Positions 37,357 to 46,741 of a stretch of 64,000 nucleotides of DNA are shown here, in pieces. How positions within the stretch are numbered: the first letter of the stretch is position 1; each line of letters opens with the position of its first letter. This DNA is from Lachnospiraceae bacterium A2 (lineage in GTDB: Bacteria > Bacillota > Clostridia > Lachnospirales > Lachnospiraceae), in contig KE159636.1 of NCBI GenBank assembly GCA_000403315.2, forward strand, positions 3,149,604-3,213,603. The letters are read 5' to 3'. A program made the position numbers and the translations under genes. The notes below the pieces were generated by a model. It was not told where the DNA came from, did not search any database, and worked only from the letters and a program-made list of their open reading frames with translations.

Positions 37357-38018
37357 AATGTATATCCTTGCCTGTGTTTTGTCTTAACAAAATCAGTAAG
37401 CCCGATTTTATTGAGTTTATCGCGAATACGGGCAACATTGACACTTAGGGCATTATCATCAACATATAGTTGATTATCCCAAAGAAAGTCCACAATGTCA
37501 TTTCGGGAGCAGATTTTTCCAGCGTTCTTAAAAAGATAGTATAGGATTTTCAATTCATTTTTTGTCAATTCTGCCTTTTGCCCGTTGTATTCTATTACAC
37601 TGCTTGCGGGATGCAGAGTTCCCCCGTTCCATGTAAAAAATTCTGCTTGCTGGGAAGGGTATGCCCGTTTTAAAAGTGCAGCAATTTTGGCAAGCAGGAT
37701 TGCAGTGTTGTAGGGCTTTGTAATAAAAGCGTCGCCACCCAGCATAATGCTGTTCAGTTCGTCCATATCTGTGTTGCTGCTTGTCACAAAAACAATAGGA
37801 ATATCTGAAAAAATGCGAATCTCCGAACATATTTCAAAGCCATTGTTTCCCGGCAGCTTTATATCCAAAATAACTAAATGTGGAACAAACGCTTTTATTT
37901 GCTGGATTGTCTGGGAAAAGTCTGTAACAGCAAAAACCTCATATCCATTTCCAGATAAAAGGGTCTTTAGCTGTGCCTGTATGGTCAAATCATCTTCAAC
38001 GATAAATATTTTCTTCAT
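37353..38018 (-). CDS. BceR-type OmpR-family response regulator
   Basis: A 221-residue protein with a receiver domain (EDD near the N-terminus; phospho-Asp in LVILDIKLPG; Lys in FITKPYN) and a winged-helix output domain (LSVNVARIRDKL). It should bind the inverted repeat at 36314-36327 and raise bceAB expression. First gene of the module; promoter at 38041-38069. Confidence 0.93.
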   Translation of the reverse strand: MKKIFIVEDDLTIQAQLKTLLSGNGYEVFAVTDFSQTIQQIKAFVPHLVILDIKLPGNNGFEICSEIRIFSDIPIVFVTSSNTDMDELNSIMLGGDAFITKPYNTAILLAKIAALLKRAYPSQQAEFFTWNGGTLHPASSVIEYNGQKAELTKNELKILYYLFKNAGKICSRNDIVDFLWDNQLYVDDNALSVNVARIRDKLNKIGLTDFVKTKHRQGYTL

Positions 38019-38040
38019 AAAGATACCTCCCTGATACCCT

Positions 38041-38069
38041 ATTATACTGTATCAGAAAGGTTTTCTCAA
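38041..38069 (-). promoter_or_regulatory. promoter of the Bce regulator/kinase genes
   Basis: TTGAGA (38064-38069), a 17-base spacer and a perfect TATAAT (38041-38046), about 25 bases before the regulator ATG. Confidence 0.78.
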
Positions 38070-38211
38070 TCCATATTGCAGAATAGCAATGGAATAGTGT
38101 GCTGCTATCTATCTAACACCTTAATCCGTGAAGCTTAATTATTATTCCATGCTATAATCGCTCTGTTTATGCGGCCTTCCGATATTTTTTTAAAATGAAA
38201 TAATATCACCC

Positions 38212-38440
38212 ATTTGGTGATGGGATATTGATGTTACGCCCTTTGATAATTCCAAGACGAAAAAGCAGGGTGTCTCCAGAACTTATAAAGGATATGACGG
38301 CTACGCACCGATCATGGCATATATTGGTACGGAAGGTTATCTGTCCAACTGTGGACTGCGGGAGGGAAAACAGCACTGCCAGAAGCATACCCCTGAATTT
38401 TTACGGGAAACCATCCGTATGTGCAGAGAGATTACGTAGT
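38212..38440 (+). mobile_element. IS1380-like transposase remnant
   Basis: In frame on the plus strand, beginning after an in-frame stop: WDIDVTPFDNSKTKKQGVSR, YKGYDGYAPIMAYIG, LREGKQHCQKHTPEFLRETI, then a stop. This matches the middle part of IS1380-family transposases, including one catalytic acidic residue region (DIDVTPFDNS). Only about 75 of 440 residues remain and no inverted repeats are visible. Confidence 0.72.
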
Positions 38441-39058
38441 TGTTGATAGGCCTTGGCCGAAGTAATATATGGCGGCATGCTTTTGCGGAGGTATATACAG
38501 CTTTCGCAGATTTCCAATTGTAAAATCGTCCTACCAGGTAACCATATGAAAAACCAAGGGGAAAGCATGCCATTTTTTAAGGTTTTCCAGTATTCCTAAC
38601 TGTCATTTAGAGCCAAAATCAATCATCATTCATTAAAATACTGTCTTTGAAGGACAATTTATCAAGAGTAAGCCAATCAGATTTAGGATTGGCTTCATAA
38701 AACAACCAATTTCACGGATTCAGGTTATCTATATTTTCTCCTAATCAAATTCTATATCTCCCAAATTAGTATTGGTTTTGGGAGATATTCAATCTTGTCT
38801 GGGAAAATTCACATAAAATGTATTGCGCCCACTGCTGTGCATTTCATTCGTAAAAAGAAAGCCAGGCCTATAATCACTATGGCCTGGCCCCCCTGTGGCA
38901 ATTTTCACTTACAGAGTCTTTCTGAACCCTTATAGCAAACTTTCCTTTCCTATGTATTTGGTCAATCTGCCGCCGGATTCCCTGTGTTTTAGTTTTGACA
39001 AAATCAGCGAAAACCCAGCATTTATGCGGCTTTCTTAACCTTGTCCTATTATAACGCA
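38441..39058. other. non-coding stretch with two hairpins
   Basis: I see no gene here. It holds AGCCAATC/GATTGGCT (38671-38678, 38687-38694) and a perfect 12-bp stem ATATCTCCCAAA/TTTGGGAGATAT (38754-38765, 38777-38788). Both look like terminator relics left by deletions between the IS remnant and the MalY remnant. Confidence 0.5.
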
Positions 39059-39594
39059 TTAGTCTCTGTTCCAGATTCTTCCCACCGGGTTGTGGGGATT
39101 GCACAAAATCATCAGCGTGGTCTGGGGATTGGAAAGTTTCCGCTCCAAATCTTCAAAATCCATCTGATAGGCATTTTCATCATAGCGCAATGGACTTTCC
39201 ATAATATTCCTTCCGTTATTCACAATGGAATTGAAGAATATATTGTAAACCGGCGTCTGAACCAGTACATTTTCTCCTGGTGTTGTCAGCTTGCGCACCA
39301 TACTGGAAATGGCCGGAACTACTCTTGTACAGAACACAAGCCACTCCTTTTCCATAGAAAAACCATGCCTGTGCTCCCACCAGCCCATATAAGCCTGATA
39401 CCATTCTTCCGGCACAATGGAATAGCCAAATACGCCATGGGCTGCCCTTTCCCTGATTGCCTCCTGAATTTCCGGCGCTGTCTGAAAATCCATATCTGCC
39501 ACCCACATAGGCAGTTCCTGCTCTTTCACATCCCACTTGCGGGAAGGCTTGTTCCCAGAGGACCTACCTTTTCAAAGCCGGAATAGTCGCTCAT
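39059..39594 (-). pseudogene. MalY/PatB-type aminotransferase (C-S lyase), frameshifted and truncated
   Basis: The ATG at 39594 starts MSDYSGFEKVGPLG. A frameshift near 39550 then leads into NKPSRKWDVKE-QELPMWVADMDF, the family hallmark. It continues to ILCNPHNPVGRIW and stops at 39059, before the PLP lysine. About 175 of 390 residues remain. Two separate lesions mark it as dead. Confidence 0.8.
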
Positions 39595-39620
39595 TTGAAG
39601 CACTACCGGACTTTCCCGCA

Positions 39621-39827
39621 TCATATCCCTGACACTGCCGGAACTTCCGCCGCCCCTCCTTTTCGGAAAAGCAGACGGATTCCCATCAACAGGACAATGC
39701 CTCCTCCTGCCAAATGGATAACCGTCTGGTATTCCAGAAAAAAATCTGACACTATGGCCAGCCCAAAAACCCCCACAGGTACGCCAAAGAGCAGCCCGAT
39801 CAGAATTCCCTTCAAAAACAGGCTCAT
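39621..39827 (-). pseudogene. LysE-family exporter, in-frame internal deletion
   Basis: A 68-residue frame with a good ribosome-binding site (GGAGG). MSLFLKGILIGLLFGVPVG is joined directly to VFGLAIVSDFFLEYQ. About 35-40 residues that normally separate these helices are missing, and so is the C-terminal half. The end runs towards the MalY remnant. Confidence 0.6.
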
Positions 39828-40686
39828 ACCGCCTCCTTCAGTTTTCTTCTGTATATGATCTTTGTCTTCAATGGATCGACCTTATCCTTTTCAACGATCA
39901 ATTCATTGATGCTGTCTGCCCGGATCACACCGCTGGAAGGGTTCATCACACTGTCAATCTTTCCTGTGATTTCTGCATCCACCGTGGAATACTCAAAAGC
40001 CAGTGTAGTGTTCAGAAGCTTACAGTTTTTCATAACCAGATGATCGATGTAGCACATCCCCTGCAGGCTCTCAATGGTGCAGTTAATCAATGCAGATTCT
40101 TTGCGTTCCAGCCCAGATATTCCCCGGAAATGAAGGAATCATATACCATCACATTTTCACTGTTCCAGAAAGCATCCTTGGAAAGCATCCGGGCATTATG
40201 AATCTCCATATTCTTTACCCCGTCAAAGGAATAGTTGCCCACCAGCTGGAAATCCCGCAGCTCCATATTCTGGCTGTTCATTGCAAAGTAATCGCCTTTT
40301 GCAGAAACATGCTCCAGTACCACGTCATCACAGCTCCAAAGTGTTTCGGCCGCATTGGGAAAATTTACGTTTTGTAAATTTACGCCCCTGCAGCGACGGA
40401 AATTCTTCGGGGCCTCGATCACTGCGTTTTCCACCGTGATATTGTCTGTATACCATACCCCTGCACGGGCCATCTCAAACCAGGTACAATTTCTGGCGGT
40501 AATATTCTTCGCATACCAGAAGGGATATTTCTATTTGAACATGCAGCCCTCCAGTTCGATATCATGGCTCTCTTTCAGCGGCGACTCTCCATCTGCAAAA
40601 ATGCTGTCGTAGATTTTCAAATTCTCTCCCTGAAATAATGCCCTTTCTCCTGTCAAATACTCCTGTCTGATTTCTCTTGTCTTCAT
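39824..40686 (-). pseudogene. DUF3737 family protein, nonsense and frameshift
   Basis: AGGAGG and ATG at 40686 open MKTREIRQEYLTGERALFQG. The reading frame meets TAG after GCMFK (where the family has Trp), goes on as KYPFWYAKNITARNC and then a right-handed repeat of N-x-x-(V/M) type steps. A small deletion near 40090 shifts the frame before INCTIESLQGMCYIDHL. The C-terminus (IIYRRKLKEAV) is otherwise complete. The family is a pentapeptide-like or beta-helix protein of unknown role. Confidence 0.78.
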
Positions 40687-40867
40687 GATTTTTCCTCCTG
40701 ATTATCTAAAATTTCTGAACAGTTCCTTACATTTCTCCGCGTTTTCTCCCCCATCCTGCTGTTCTATCCTGATGCCTATGATAAGGATACCGGACACAGA
40801 TAACATGGCTTTAACATAAAAATAAACAATTTCGGAATGAATCCTTGCAGATTTCTCAATTATAAAG

Positions 40868-41940
40868 TCATTCACCAAACAAGCATCTGTCTGCCAGTAC
40901 AAATGCCAGCCAGATCAACGCCAGATTTCCAAAATGAGATAAGGCTGCAATAAATACCACCAGCAAGACCACCTGCCTGCCCAACGTAAGCAACATGCTC
41001 TGTACTCCCAGTCCAAGTCCCTGAAATGCTGCCGAGTAAATAAGACATACATTGGAAAGAAGATGGCTTACCGCCAAGATCCGAAGTGCCGTTACACCGA
41101 TGGAAAGCATTTCCAAAGAAGCATCAAACAATAACAGCACCCATTCCGGAAAAACCTCCATTATCAGGAAAAATATACTGTAAAATATCACAGAATAAAG
41201 CATCGCCCATCTGCAAAATTCTCTTTGGCTTTTTTGCGCCGTAGTTGTAAGCTACGATGGGGATCAGCCCGCTTCCCATGCCGTTCACCCCCACCGTCAC
41301 AAGCCCCTGAATCTTTACACAGGCACCGTACACCGCAACTGCTGTTGGAGTAATAACCATAAGAACGGAGTTTACATAGATGGCCAGTACCGAAGAAACA
41401 GCCTGCACCAGTGTACTGGGAATTCCTACCTTTAGAATAGCCGCCATGCAGCCTTTATCCACCTTTGCCGTAAAATGGATAGGTATCTCCCGATTCCGCC
41501 GACAGTTGATCCCATATCCGGCAAAACACCCAACCCACTGCCCGATTACCGTTGCGAGGGCGGCTCCAGCCGTTCCCATTGCCAGAATGCCAAAATACCC
41601 AAAAATAAGAATCGGATCTAAAACCAAATTCGTAATGGATGCAGCTGAAAGTGTAAATAAAAACAGGGACGATTTGCCGCTTGCCATGACAAAGCGGTCA
41701 AATACCCACTGTCCCATCATTCCCAGGGAACCGAGCATACATATGCGCAGATAAGGAATCCCATAGTCCATAATCGTCCCATTCCCTCCAGACTGCCACC
41801 TGAAATACGGCCTCATAGCTGACACTTCCAGAAAAGACACCAGTACCCATGCCAGAAAAGCCAGCACCAGTGCGGCCGATGCCGTCTTTTTCCCCTTTTC
41901 CTGGTCCCCTTCGCCTAATGCTTTGGAGATGACCGATACA
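40868..41940 (-). pseudogene. MATE-family multidrug efflux protein, broken
   Basis: From 41940 the minus strand reads VSVISKALGEGDQEKGKK and a run of MATE helices (GIPYLRICMLGSLGMMGQWV; GIPSTLVQAVSSVLAIYVNS; NYGAKKPKRI). The frame shifts near 41200 and continues to SAAFQGLGLGVQSMLL and LALIWLAFVLAD before ending near 40868. The first 70 or so residues are replaced by a serine acetyltransferase start. Residual coding-like sequence continues to 40702 without a clear family. Confidence 0.8.
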
Positions 41941-42073
41941 GCTTATGTGCCAGCCGATAATACAAAACCGCCCTGAATCCGGGATATAGGATAATTTCCA
42001 GATTACTTTTGATTGCAGGATCTCTTTCACGAATTACTTTTGCTTCCGCCTTTATATAAGAAATAATACCCAT
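41941..42073 (-). pseudogene. serine O-acetyltransferase, N-terminal remnant
   Basis: MGIISYIKAEAKVIRERDPA then a short segment to LYPGFRAVLYYRLAHKLY is the N-terminal helical domain of CysE-type acetyltransferases. It then fuses directly to the MATE remnant and soon stops. The catalytic left-handed beta-helix is entirely absent. Confidence 0.65.
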
Positions 42074-42210
42074 ATCCATCTTTGTGCCAAAATCTTTCAT
42101 CCCTGACACCAGTTTCTGTGTCAAATTAATTTATATTCCCCCGGCTTTATGGTGTCATAAAAGCATATTTTTGATAGTATAGGTTGTTCAACTTTTCCTG
42201 TCCCCATTTA

Positions 42211-42242
42211 TATTACTCCGGCGGTTAAATGCCGGAATAATA
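42211..42242. repeat. palindromic element, copy A
   Basis: TATTACTCCGGC and GCCGGAATAATA pair over 12 bases with one mismatch around GGTTAAAT. The core ATTACTCCGGCGGTTAAA is the same as in the perfect palindrome at 54909-54963, which sits inside a broken ilvB. Confidence 0.7.
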
Positions 42243-42258
42243 TAATTGCCCACACGTT

Positions 42259-42354
42259 CCTTGGCTCTGCATCTAAAGTGTCTGGCTCTTTGATGACTGG
42301 TACTTGTATATTTTTTGGCTTAATCAAAACTTTTTGCCTGCACTTCCGATAGCA
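42259..42354 (-). pseudogene. cysteine-rich KTR-domain protein tail, copy A
   Basis: The minus strand reads CYRKCRQKVLIKPKNIQVPV then IKEPDTLDAEPR. This is the C-terminal part of the small cysteine-rich KTR proteins found with Tn916-like conjugative elements (family ending like VIKEPDAKTQSR). The N-terminal half is missing. A second tail lies at 54070-54162. Confidence 0.65.
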
Positions 42355-42365
42355 GGAGGGAGCTG

Positions 42366-42530
42366 CTAAAGCCTTTTAACATTAATTTTTCTTTGCTCAA
42401 TATTTTTTTCGTATTGACGAATAATAGAGTCATTTAATTCTTGGCTGGGTTTTTGTTTTACTCTAAGCGCTTTTCTCAATAACAGTTCTATCTCGTTTTT
42501 ATTGTTATTGCCTTTTGAATGATTCTTCAT
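42366..42530 (-). CDS. 54-residue protein coupled to the amidase gene
   Basis: The ATG at 42530 overlaps the amidase stop (TCATGA), so translation is probably coupled. The product is lysine- and asparagine-rich (MKNHSKGNNNKNEIELLLRK ... ELNDSIIRQYEKN) and has no membrane segment. The N-terminal pattern recalls the start of longer clostridial proteins, so it may be a truncated gene; the KTR remnant follows immediately. Function unknown. Confidence 0.5.
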   Translation of the reverse strand: MKNHSKGNNNKNEIELLLRKALRVKQKPSQELNDSIIRQYEKNIEQRKINVKRL

Positions 42531-43351
42531 GAGTTTTCATCTCCCTTTATCTTGTTAAAAATTCCCTCTGCCATTCTCTGTGCCAAGATTTCCTGATAGT
42601 CGTCACTTAACAGCTTTTGGCTCTCAGAATAATTTGAAAGAAATCCCATTTCCACCAAAACAGCAGGTATTTGAGTATTCCGCAAAACATAATAGTTTTC
42701 GGTTTTTGCATCCCTCGTTTTCACGTCATTGCTTAGCGAAACTGCATGGATTATGCTTTCTGCATATGCTTTGCTTTCCGTTGCGTCTGGACTATTGTAA
42801 TAACATTCCAAACCTGCGATCTGCGCATCATCTTCATAATAGTTGCAATGAAGGCTGATAAAAAAATCTGCATTGGAGTCGTTTGCAACAGAAGTCCGCT
42901 GTGCAAGGCTCATCTTCTCATCGGAGTTTCTGGTCAGAATAACTTCAATATTGTTATCCTCCAGAATCGTTTTTAACTTCAATGCAACCGAAAGGTTAAT
43001 ATCCTTTTCTATAATCTTTCCACTGACAGTCCCACCGTCACTTCCGCCATGTCCTGCATCTATGATGACGCAAAACTTTGAAGCGTAGTCAGCTGTTGAA
43101 GTAATAGGAGCAGCGCCATTGCCAGCGTTTGTATCTGTATATGTATTGGTATCTATATCTGTGCATATATCTGTTTTTTCATCTTCCTTTGTAAACTTTT
43201 CGCATATGTAAAGACAGCCGCAAACCATAAGTATCATCATTATTACTGGTATCAGTATAACGACTGCCCTGAGCAGATAAGCTATCACAAGCCGTTTGAT
43301 CTTTTTTCTCTTCCTGAGTTTTTTTCTCTTTCTGTGTTGTTTTTTATCCAT
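42527..43351 (-). CDS. N-acetylmuramoyl-L-alanine amidase, membrane-anchored
   Basis: A 274-residue protein: a very basic N-terminus (KKQHRKRKKLRKRKK), one membrane helix (residues about 24-50), a Thr/Asp-rich linker and an Amidase_3 catalytic domain. Zinc ligands are visible in VIIDAGHGGSDGG and ISLHCNYY, with the catalytic Glu in AVLVEMGFLSN. It cuts between MurNAc and the stem peptide outside the membrane. It has its own upstream region with a direct repeat shared with the lipoprotein promoter of this module, so it probably belongs to the same regulon (wall remodelling or peptide defence). Confidence 0.9.
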   Translation of the reverse strand: MDKKQHRKRKKLRKRKKIKRLVIAYLLRAVVILIPVIMMILMVCGCLYICEKFTKEDEKTDICTDIDTNTYTDTNAGNGAAPITSTADYASKFCVIIDAGHGGSDGGTVSGKIIEKDINLSVALKLKTILEDNNIEVILTRNSDEKMSLAQRTSVANDSNADFFISLHCNYYEDDAQIAGLECYYNSPDATESKAYAESIIHAVSLSNDVKTRDAKTENYYVLRNTQIPAVLVEMGFLSNYSESQKLLSDDYQEILAQRMAEGIFNKIKGDENS

Positions 43352-43403
43352 TGCCGCATTTGTTCCTCATTCCTTTTTCCAAAATATATTGTTTCATAGG
43401 AAA

Positions 43404-43419
43404 GTCAAAAACTGGTCAA
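43404..43419 (-). promoter_or_regulatory. direct-repeat operator before the amidase gene
   Basis: On the minus strand TTGAC-CAGTTT-TTGAC: two TTGAC units with an 11-bp period, about 55 bases before the amidase ATG. The same arrangement with nearly the same flanks (CTTGACCA..TTTTGAC) lies at 49949-49964. An 11-bp direct repeat is typical of OmpR/PhoB-type regulator sites; the regulator at 51670-52344 is the likely binder. Confidence 0.6.
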
Positions 43420-43433
43420 GAATCAGGCATTAT

Positions 43434-45443
43434 TCAACGACTTTTTGATAAAACGATGTTCTCCCCGCTTTCTTTTGCTAATATATAAATGCTGCCAGCA
43501 TCACAAGTAACCGACATTGCGGGCGTATCGCTAATCAATCTTTTGTTGTTCCCATCCTTGTTGCAGGAATATACACGGTTTCCGTCTGTTCTGGATATAT
43601 AATAAATCGACTGCTCATCCATGCAGAAATCATACGCAACTACTTTTTCATAAGTAAAAGTTTCGCCGCTTAGAACATGATACCTTGTTAATACCGATTG
43701 CTCATTTTTGTAAAAAATGTTTTCTCCATCGAATGAGATATTTCCACTTGTAGGGATGTCAAATTTTGTAATGCCTTTCGTGAAACGGTTTACTTCTGTT
43801 ATACCATCATTGCCAATAAAAAATATGCTGTCATTATTTATGAAAAAATCATGATGGAACTCTAAAAACTTCCATTTATCACCCGTCTCATAATCAATGC
43901 CAAAGAGGGAACGACCAGAATTTGTAATCTGTTCAAAAACGATTTTTTCCTCAAAGGTATCTAAATTAAGTTCTACTACCGACACCTTTGTTATGCTGCT
44001 GTTATAGTTTCCGATACGGTTCACATAGCTTTCCGTAACCGATGTCGTATAATATAGATATGGTGGACATACACAAAACGCACAAACCTTTTCTTCATCA
44101 GAAAACGCCCCAAACATAGGTGAGCGTACTAAATGAAGCATTTCTCCCGTGGAAGCATTTTTAAGATAATAGTCAAAAGTTTCTGCGTCCTGTGTTATTT
44201 CATAGCCCATACAATCATATTCCGCCGATGAATTATAAATAAAATTCTGGCTTTTTCTGTTATCTGAACATCCTGTCATTGTCAATACGAAACTAAGTAT
44301 GATAGCAAGAGCCGGTACATTTCGCATTTTCCTTGTTTTCATTTGCCATTTGTTAGAATTGCTCCATAAAATCCAAGCGGCAGCCAAAATACATAAGAAT
44401 ACGGATACTGAAAACAAAATCAGCAGTGTAATAGTATGAATCTCTGCAAAAACAATTTTCTCATCACCTGTAAAAGCATCATTTGAAACAATATCTCCTG
44501 CAAAAAAGTCTGTTCCGAGCAGAAATGGCAAAGGCAGCGGCAGACGGTAAATAATTGTTTTGGATAGACCTACATAGGGAATAATGACCGATACTGCACC
44601 TGCAAGCAGGGTCACCGCATACTTTTTCGCCAAAACAGAAATAAACATAAGAAGCATTGCTAAAAACACGCTGCCAAAAAGACGGAGCAATCCTATATAT
44701 ACATATCCCTCGAATAAAGTTATGCTTTTGTTGCTGCCTGCAAAGTAACTAAGGCTTTGGATGGGATAATTCCCATTAGGCAGTCCATATTTGAGGCTGT
44801 AAAATCCGTATTCAATGAGCGATATGCTTACGCACATCAAGAGGACGCCCGAAATAACAATAAGCAGCTTATGCAAAGAGCTTTTCCGCCCCTCTTTTGA
44901 GGTCAAAATCAAAGCGTCCATCTGGCAGCTATACTCGGAACAGAATACGGGCGTAACAATCAGCAAAATGCCAAGGAACAGGACAAAATTAAGCGTACCT
45001 CCGCCAAGAAGCCCCGTCCATCCGTTTGTTTGAAGAAAATAACGGTTTTTTTCATTTTCGCAGGTGTAGAGATATTGCTGATAAACGACCTCAAATCCGT
45101 TCTGATGTTCCAGAACCTTTCCAATTTCTTGGCTCTCCTTCTTATATTCGCTTTCACTGATTTTGCCATCATAGTAGCTTTCCAAAAGATAGCTTTTTTT
45201 CCCCTTGGCTTCTGCAATTCTCTCTGCCTCCTGTTCCAGATAGAGAGAGGATTCATCAGTACAGTATCCATTTACCTTTTCAAGATACCATTCATATTCA
45301 CTTTTGTACTGTTCCATTGCACTATTATAAGGATTGTCTGATGCAACGAGCCAAATGGTGCCAAGTAATAGAACAAGGACGATATAGCAAAGCCCTTTTT
45401 GGTGGAGCATTATCTTTTTTATTTCGTACATGAATCCAGACAT
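43434..45443 (-). CDS. ABC-2-type permease fused to an extracytoplasmic propeller-like domain
   Basis: A 669-residue protein. Residues 1-380 resemble an ABC-2 permease: a basic start (YEIKKIMLHQKG), a first helix, a long outside helix-rich loop and then five or so helices. A new hydrophobic segment with a lipobox-like SFVLTMTGC follows (about residues 380-400), then about 270 soluble residues with repeated beta-strand units (YLYYTTSVTES; SIFFIGNDGITEV; SIYYISRTDGN), like a DUF5050-type propeller. AGGAGG precedes the ATG. Permease and sensor-like domain on one chain is unusual; fusion of a former lipoprotein gene to the permease is the likely origin. Confidence 0.75.
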   Translation of the reverse strand: MSGFMYEIKKIMLHQKGLCYIVLVLLLGTIWLVASDNPYNSAMEQYKSEYEWYLEKVNGYCTDESSLYLEQEAERIAEAKGKKSYLLESYYDGKISESEYKKESQEIGKVLEHQNGFEVVYQQYLYTCENEKNRYFLQTNGWTGLLGGGTLNFVLFLGILLIVTPVFCSEYSCQMDALILTSKEGRKSSLHKLLIVISGVLLMCVSISLIEYGFYSLKYGLPNGNYPIQSLSYFAGSNKSITLFEGYVYIGLLRLFGSVFLAMLLMFISVLAKKYAVTLLAGAVSVIIPYVGLSKTIIYRLPLPLPFLLGTDFFAGDIVSNDAFTGDEKIVFAEIHTITLLILFSVSVFLCILAAAWILWSNSNKWQMKTRKMRNVPALAIILSFVLTMTGCSDNRKSQNFIYNSSAEYDCMGYEITQDAETFDYYLKNASTGEMLHLVRSPMFGAFSDEEKVCAFCVCPPYLYYTTSVTESYVNRIGNYNSSITKVSVVELNLDTFEEKIVFEQITNSGRSLFGIDYETGDKWKFLEFHHDFFINNDSIFFIGNDGITEVNRFTKGITKFDIPTSGNISFDGENIFYKNEQSVLTRYHVLSGETFTYEKVVAYDFCMDEQSIYYISRTDGNRVYSCNKDGNNKRLISDTPAMSVTCDAGSIYILAKESGENIVLSKSR

Positions 45444-46660
45444 TTTATCCTCCTGTCCCGGTAATGGCAGTTCTTTTTAGAAAGTATAACCATTACCGTT
45501 ATTACAGCCATTCCCACTGTTACGGCAAAAATAATAGCTGCCAAAAAACTTTGTATTGGATAGCCCGCAAAACCGATAAATTCCGTCTTACCGAACAGAA
45601 TGCGGTTCGTGAGCAGCGAGTATGGGTTTATTATCTTTAGCCAAATATTGCTTGAATAACTCTGTGACGCACCTGCAATAATCAAACATAAGGCTGCTCC
45701 AAAGTCAGCGACAAATGGGATAAGAGCGTTACGCCAAAACATGGAAATCAATAGGAATAGCATACTCATAGTCCATATGCCGATTGCTTTTGTAATTGCG
45801 GATAGAACTACATATTGCCACAAATTGCAGTTTACCGCAGCCGTACTGAAATTGCTGATGGCATACAAAGGAAGATTATATCCTTCCATTGTTCCAAATG
45901 AAAAGGAAAAGCCAAGATAATCCAGCACGGAAAACCATATTACAACACTTATTACAAACAACGTAACTGCAACAATTTTAGCGAATACGGTTTTTTTACC
46001 GCCATTAGGGTTCGTCAGTAACAGCATATCCATCTGCGTTTCCTTTTCATAGACGAAAGTGCTGATAATCCCATATAAACAAAGTAACAAAACCAATATA
46101 TTTGAAAAATCATAGTTTAAATAATAGTTATACATTTCCTGATAGGCAAAAGCTGGTATATTCCGTCCAGAATAAAGATTGTAAATTACACTGTTTTTAC
46201 GCACTTCAAAGTTAAGTCCTTGTTCCTTGTAAAATGCAGCATTTTCTTTTGCCTTTTTTGCCACTTCCGAAGCATAGGTCCGATAATTATAGAAATATTC
46301 CATAGGCAGTACATAGTATTTTTCTAAGATGTTTTCGTCACTATATATATTTCCCGTCATCGTATTCGGGTCATCTGTGTCTGTGCTTGCCGTCATATCA
46401 GCCGTAGCATCTGCTAACGGCTGATATAGGTCAAGAAGATGATTGATTTTATCGGTAGTTATCTCTCCACGATATTTTTCATAGAGCTGCCAATACACGC
46501 TGTTCCAACTGCGGCTGTCTCTCCCGTCTGCCAAGTAGGAATAGGAATGAAATTCATTATTTATTTTGAACAGGTTTATTACGCTGAACAGAATAAGTAC
46601 AACAAGTATTGACCGCTTGCAAAACAATTTGTAAAATTCATATCTGATTAAGCGTGTCAT
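45419..46660 (-). CDS. ABC-2-type permease (module c)
   Basis: A permease of 413 residues from the ATG at 46660 (MTRLIRYEFYKLF; GGAGAG upstream). The frame is open to 46732, but that extension crosses a structured repeat (46686-46741) and is probably not translated. Layout: one helix, a large outside domain (about 150 residues, helical), then five helices. It overlaps the next permease gene by 25 bases. It is partner of the ATPase at 46729-47592. Confidence 0.8.
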   Translation of the reverse strand: MTRLIRYEFYKLFCKRSILVVLILFSVINLFKINNEFHSYSYLADGRDSRSWNSVYWQLYEKYRGEITTDKINHLLDLYQPLADATADMTASTDTDDPNTMTGNIYSDENILEKYYVLPMEYFYNYRTYASEVAKKAKENAAFYKEQGLNFEVRKNSVIYNLYSGRNIPAFAYQEMYNYYLNYDFSNILVLLLCLYGIISTFVYEKETQMDMLLLTNPNGGKKTVFAKIVAVTLFVISVVIWFSVLDYLGFSFSFGTMEGYNLPLYAISNFSTAAVNCNLWQYVVLSAITKAIGIWTMSMLFLLISMFWRNALIPFVADFGAALCLIIAGASQSYSSNIWLKIINPYSLLTNRILFGKTEFIGFAGYPIQSFLAAIIFAVTVGMAVITVMVILSKKNCHYRDRRIKCLDSCTK

Positions 46661-46685
46661 TTTTTCTCTCCAATGTCTTTCGACT

Positions 46686-46741
46686 CTCGCGGCATTCGTC
46701 AAATGCTCGTGCGAGCACGGCGCTTGACTCATTGCCCGCGG
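46686..46741. repeat. structured GC-rich repeat, copy X
   Basis: CTCGCGGCATTCGTCAAATG and following bases fold as: outer CGCGG/CCGCG, inner GTCAA (46698-46702) with TTGAC (46724-46728), and hairpin TGCTCG-TG-CGAGCA (46704-46717). Copy Y at 55933-55989 keeps the same pairs with changed bases. It covers the ATPase stop codon and the space before the permease. Confidence 0.7.

Noticed and set aside
46661..46732. Longer start of the permease gene reaching 46732
   Set aside because: The extra codons cover a structured repeat that also occurs elsewhere outside genes, and a good ribosome-binding site marks the ATG at 46660.
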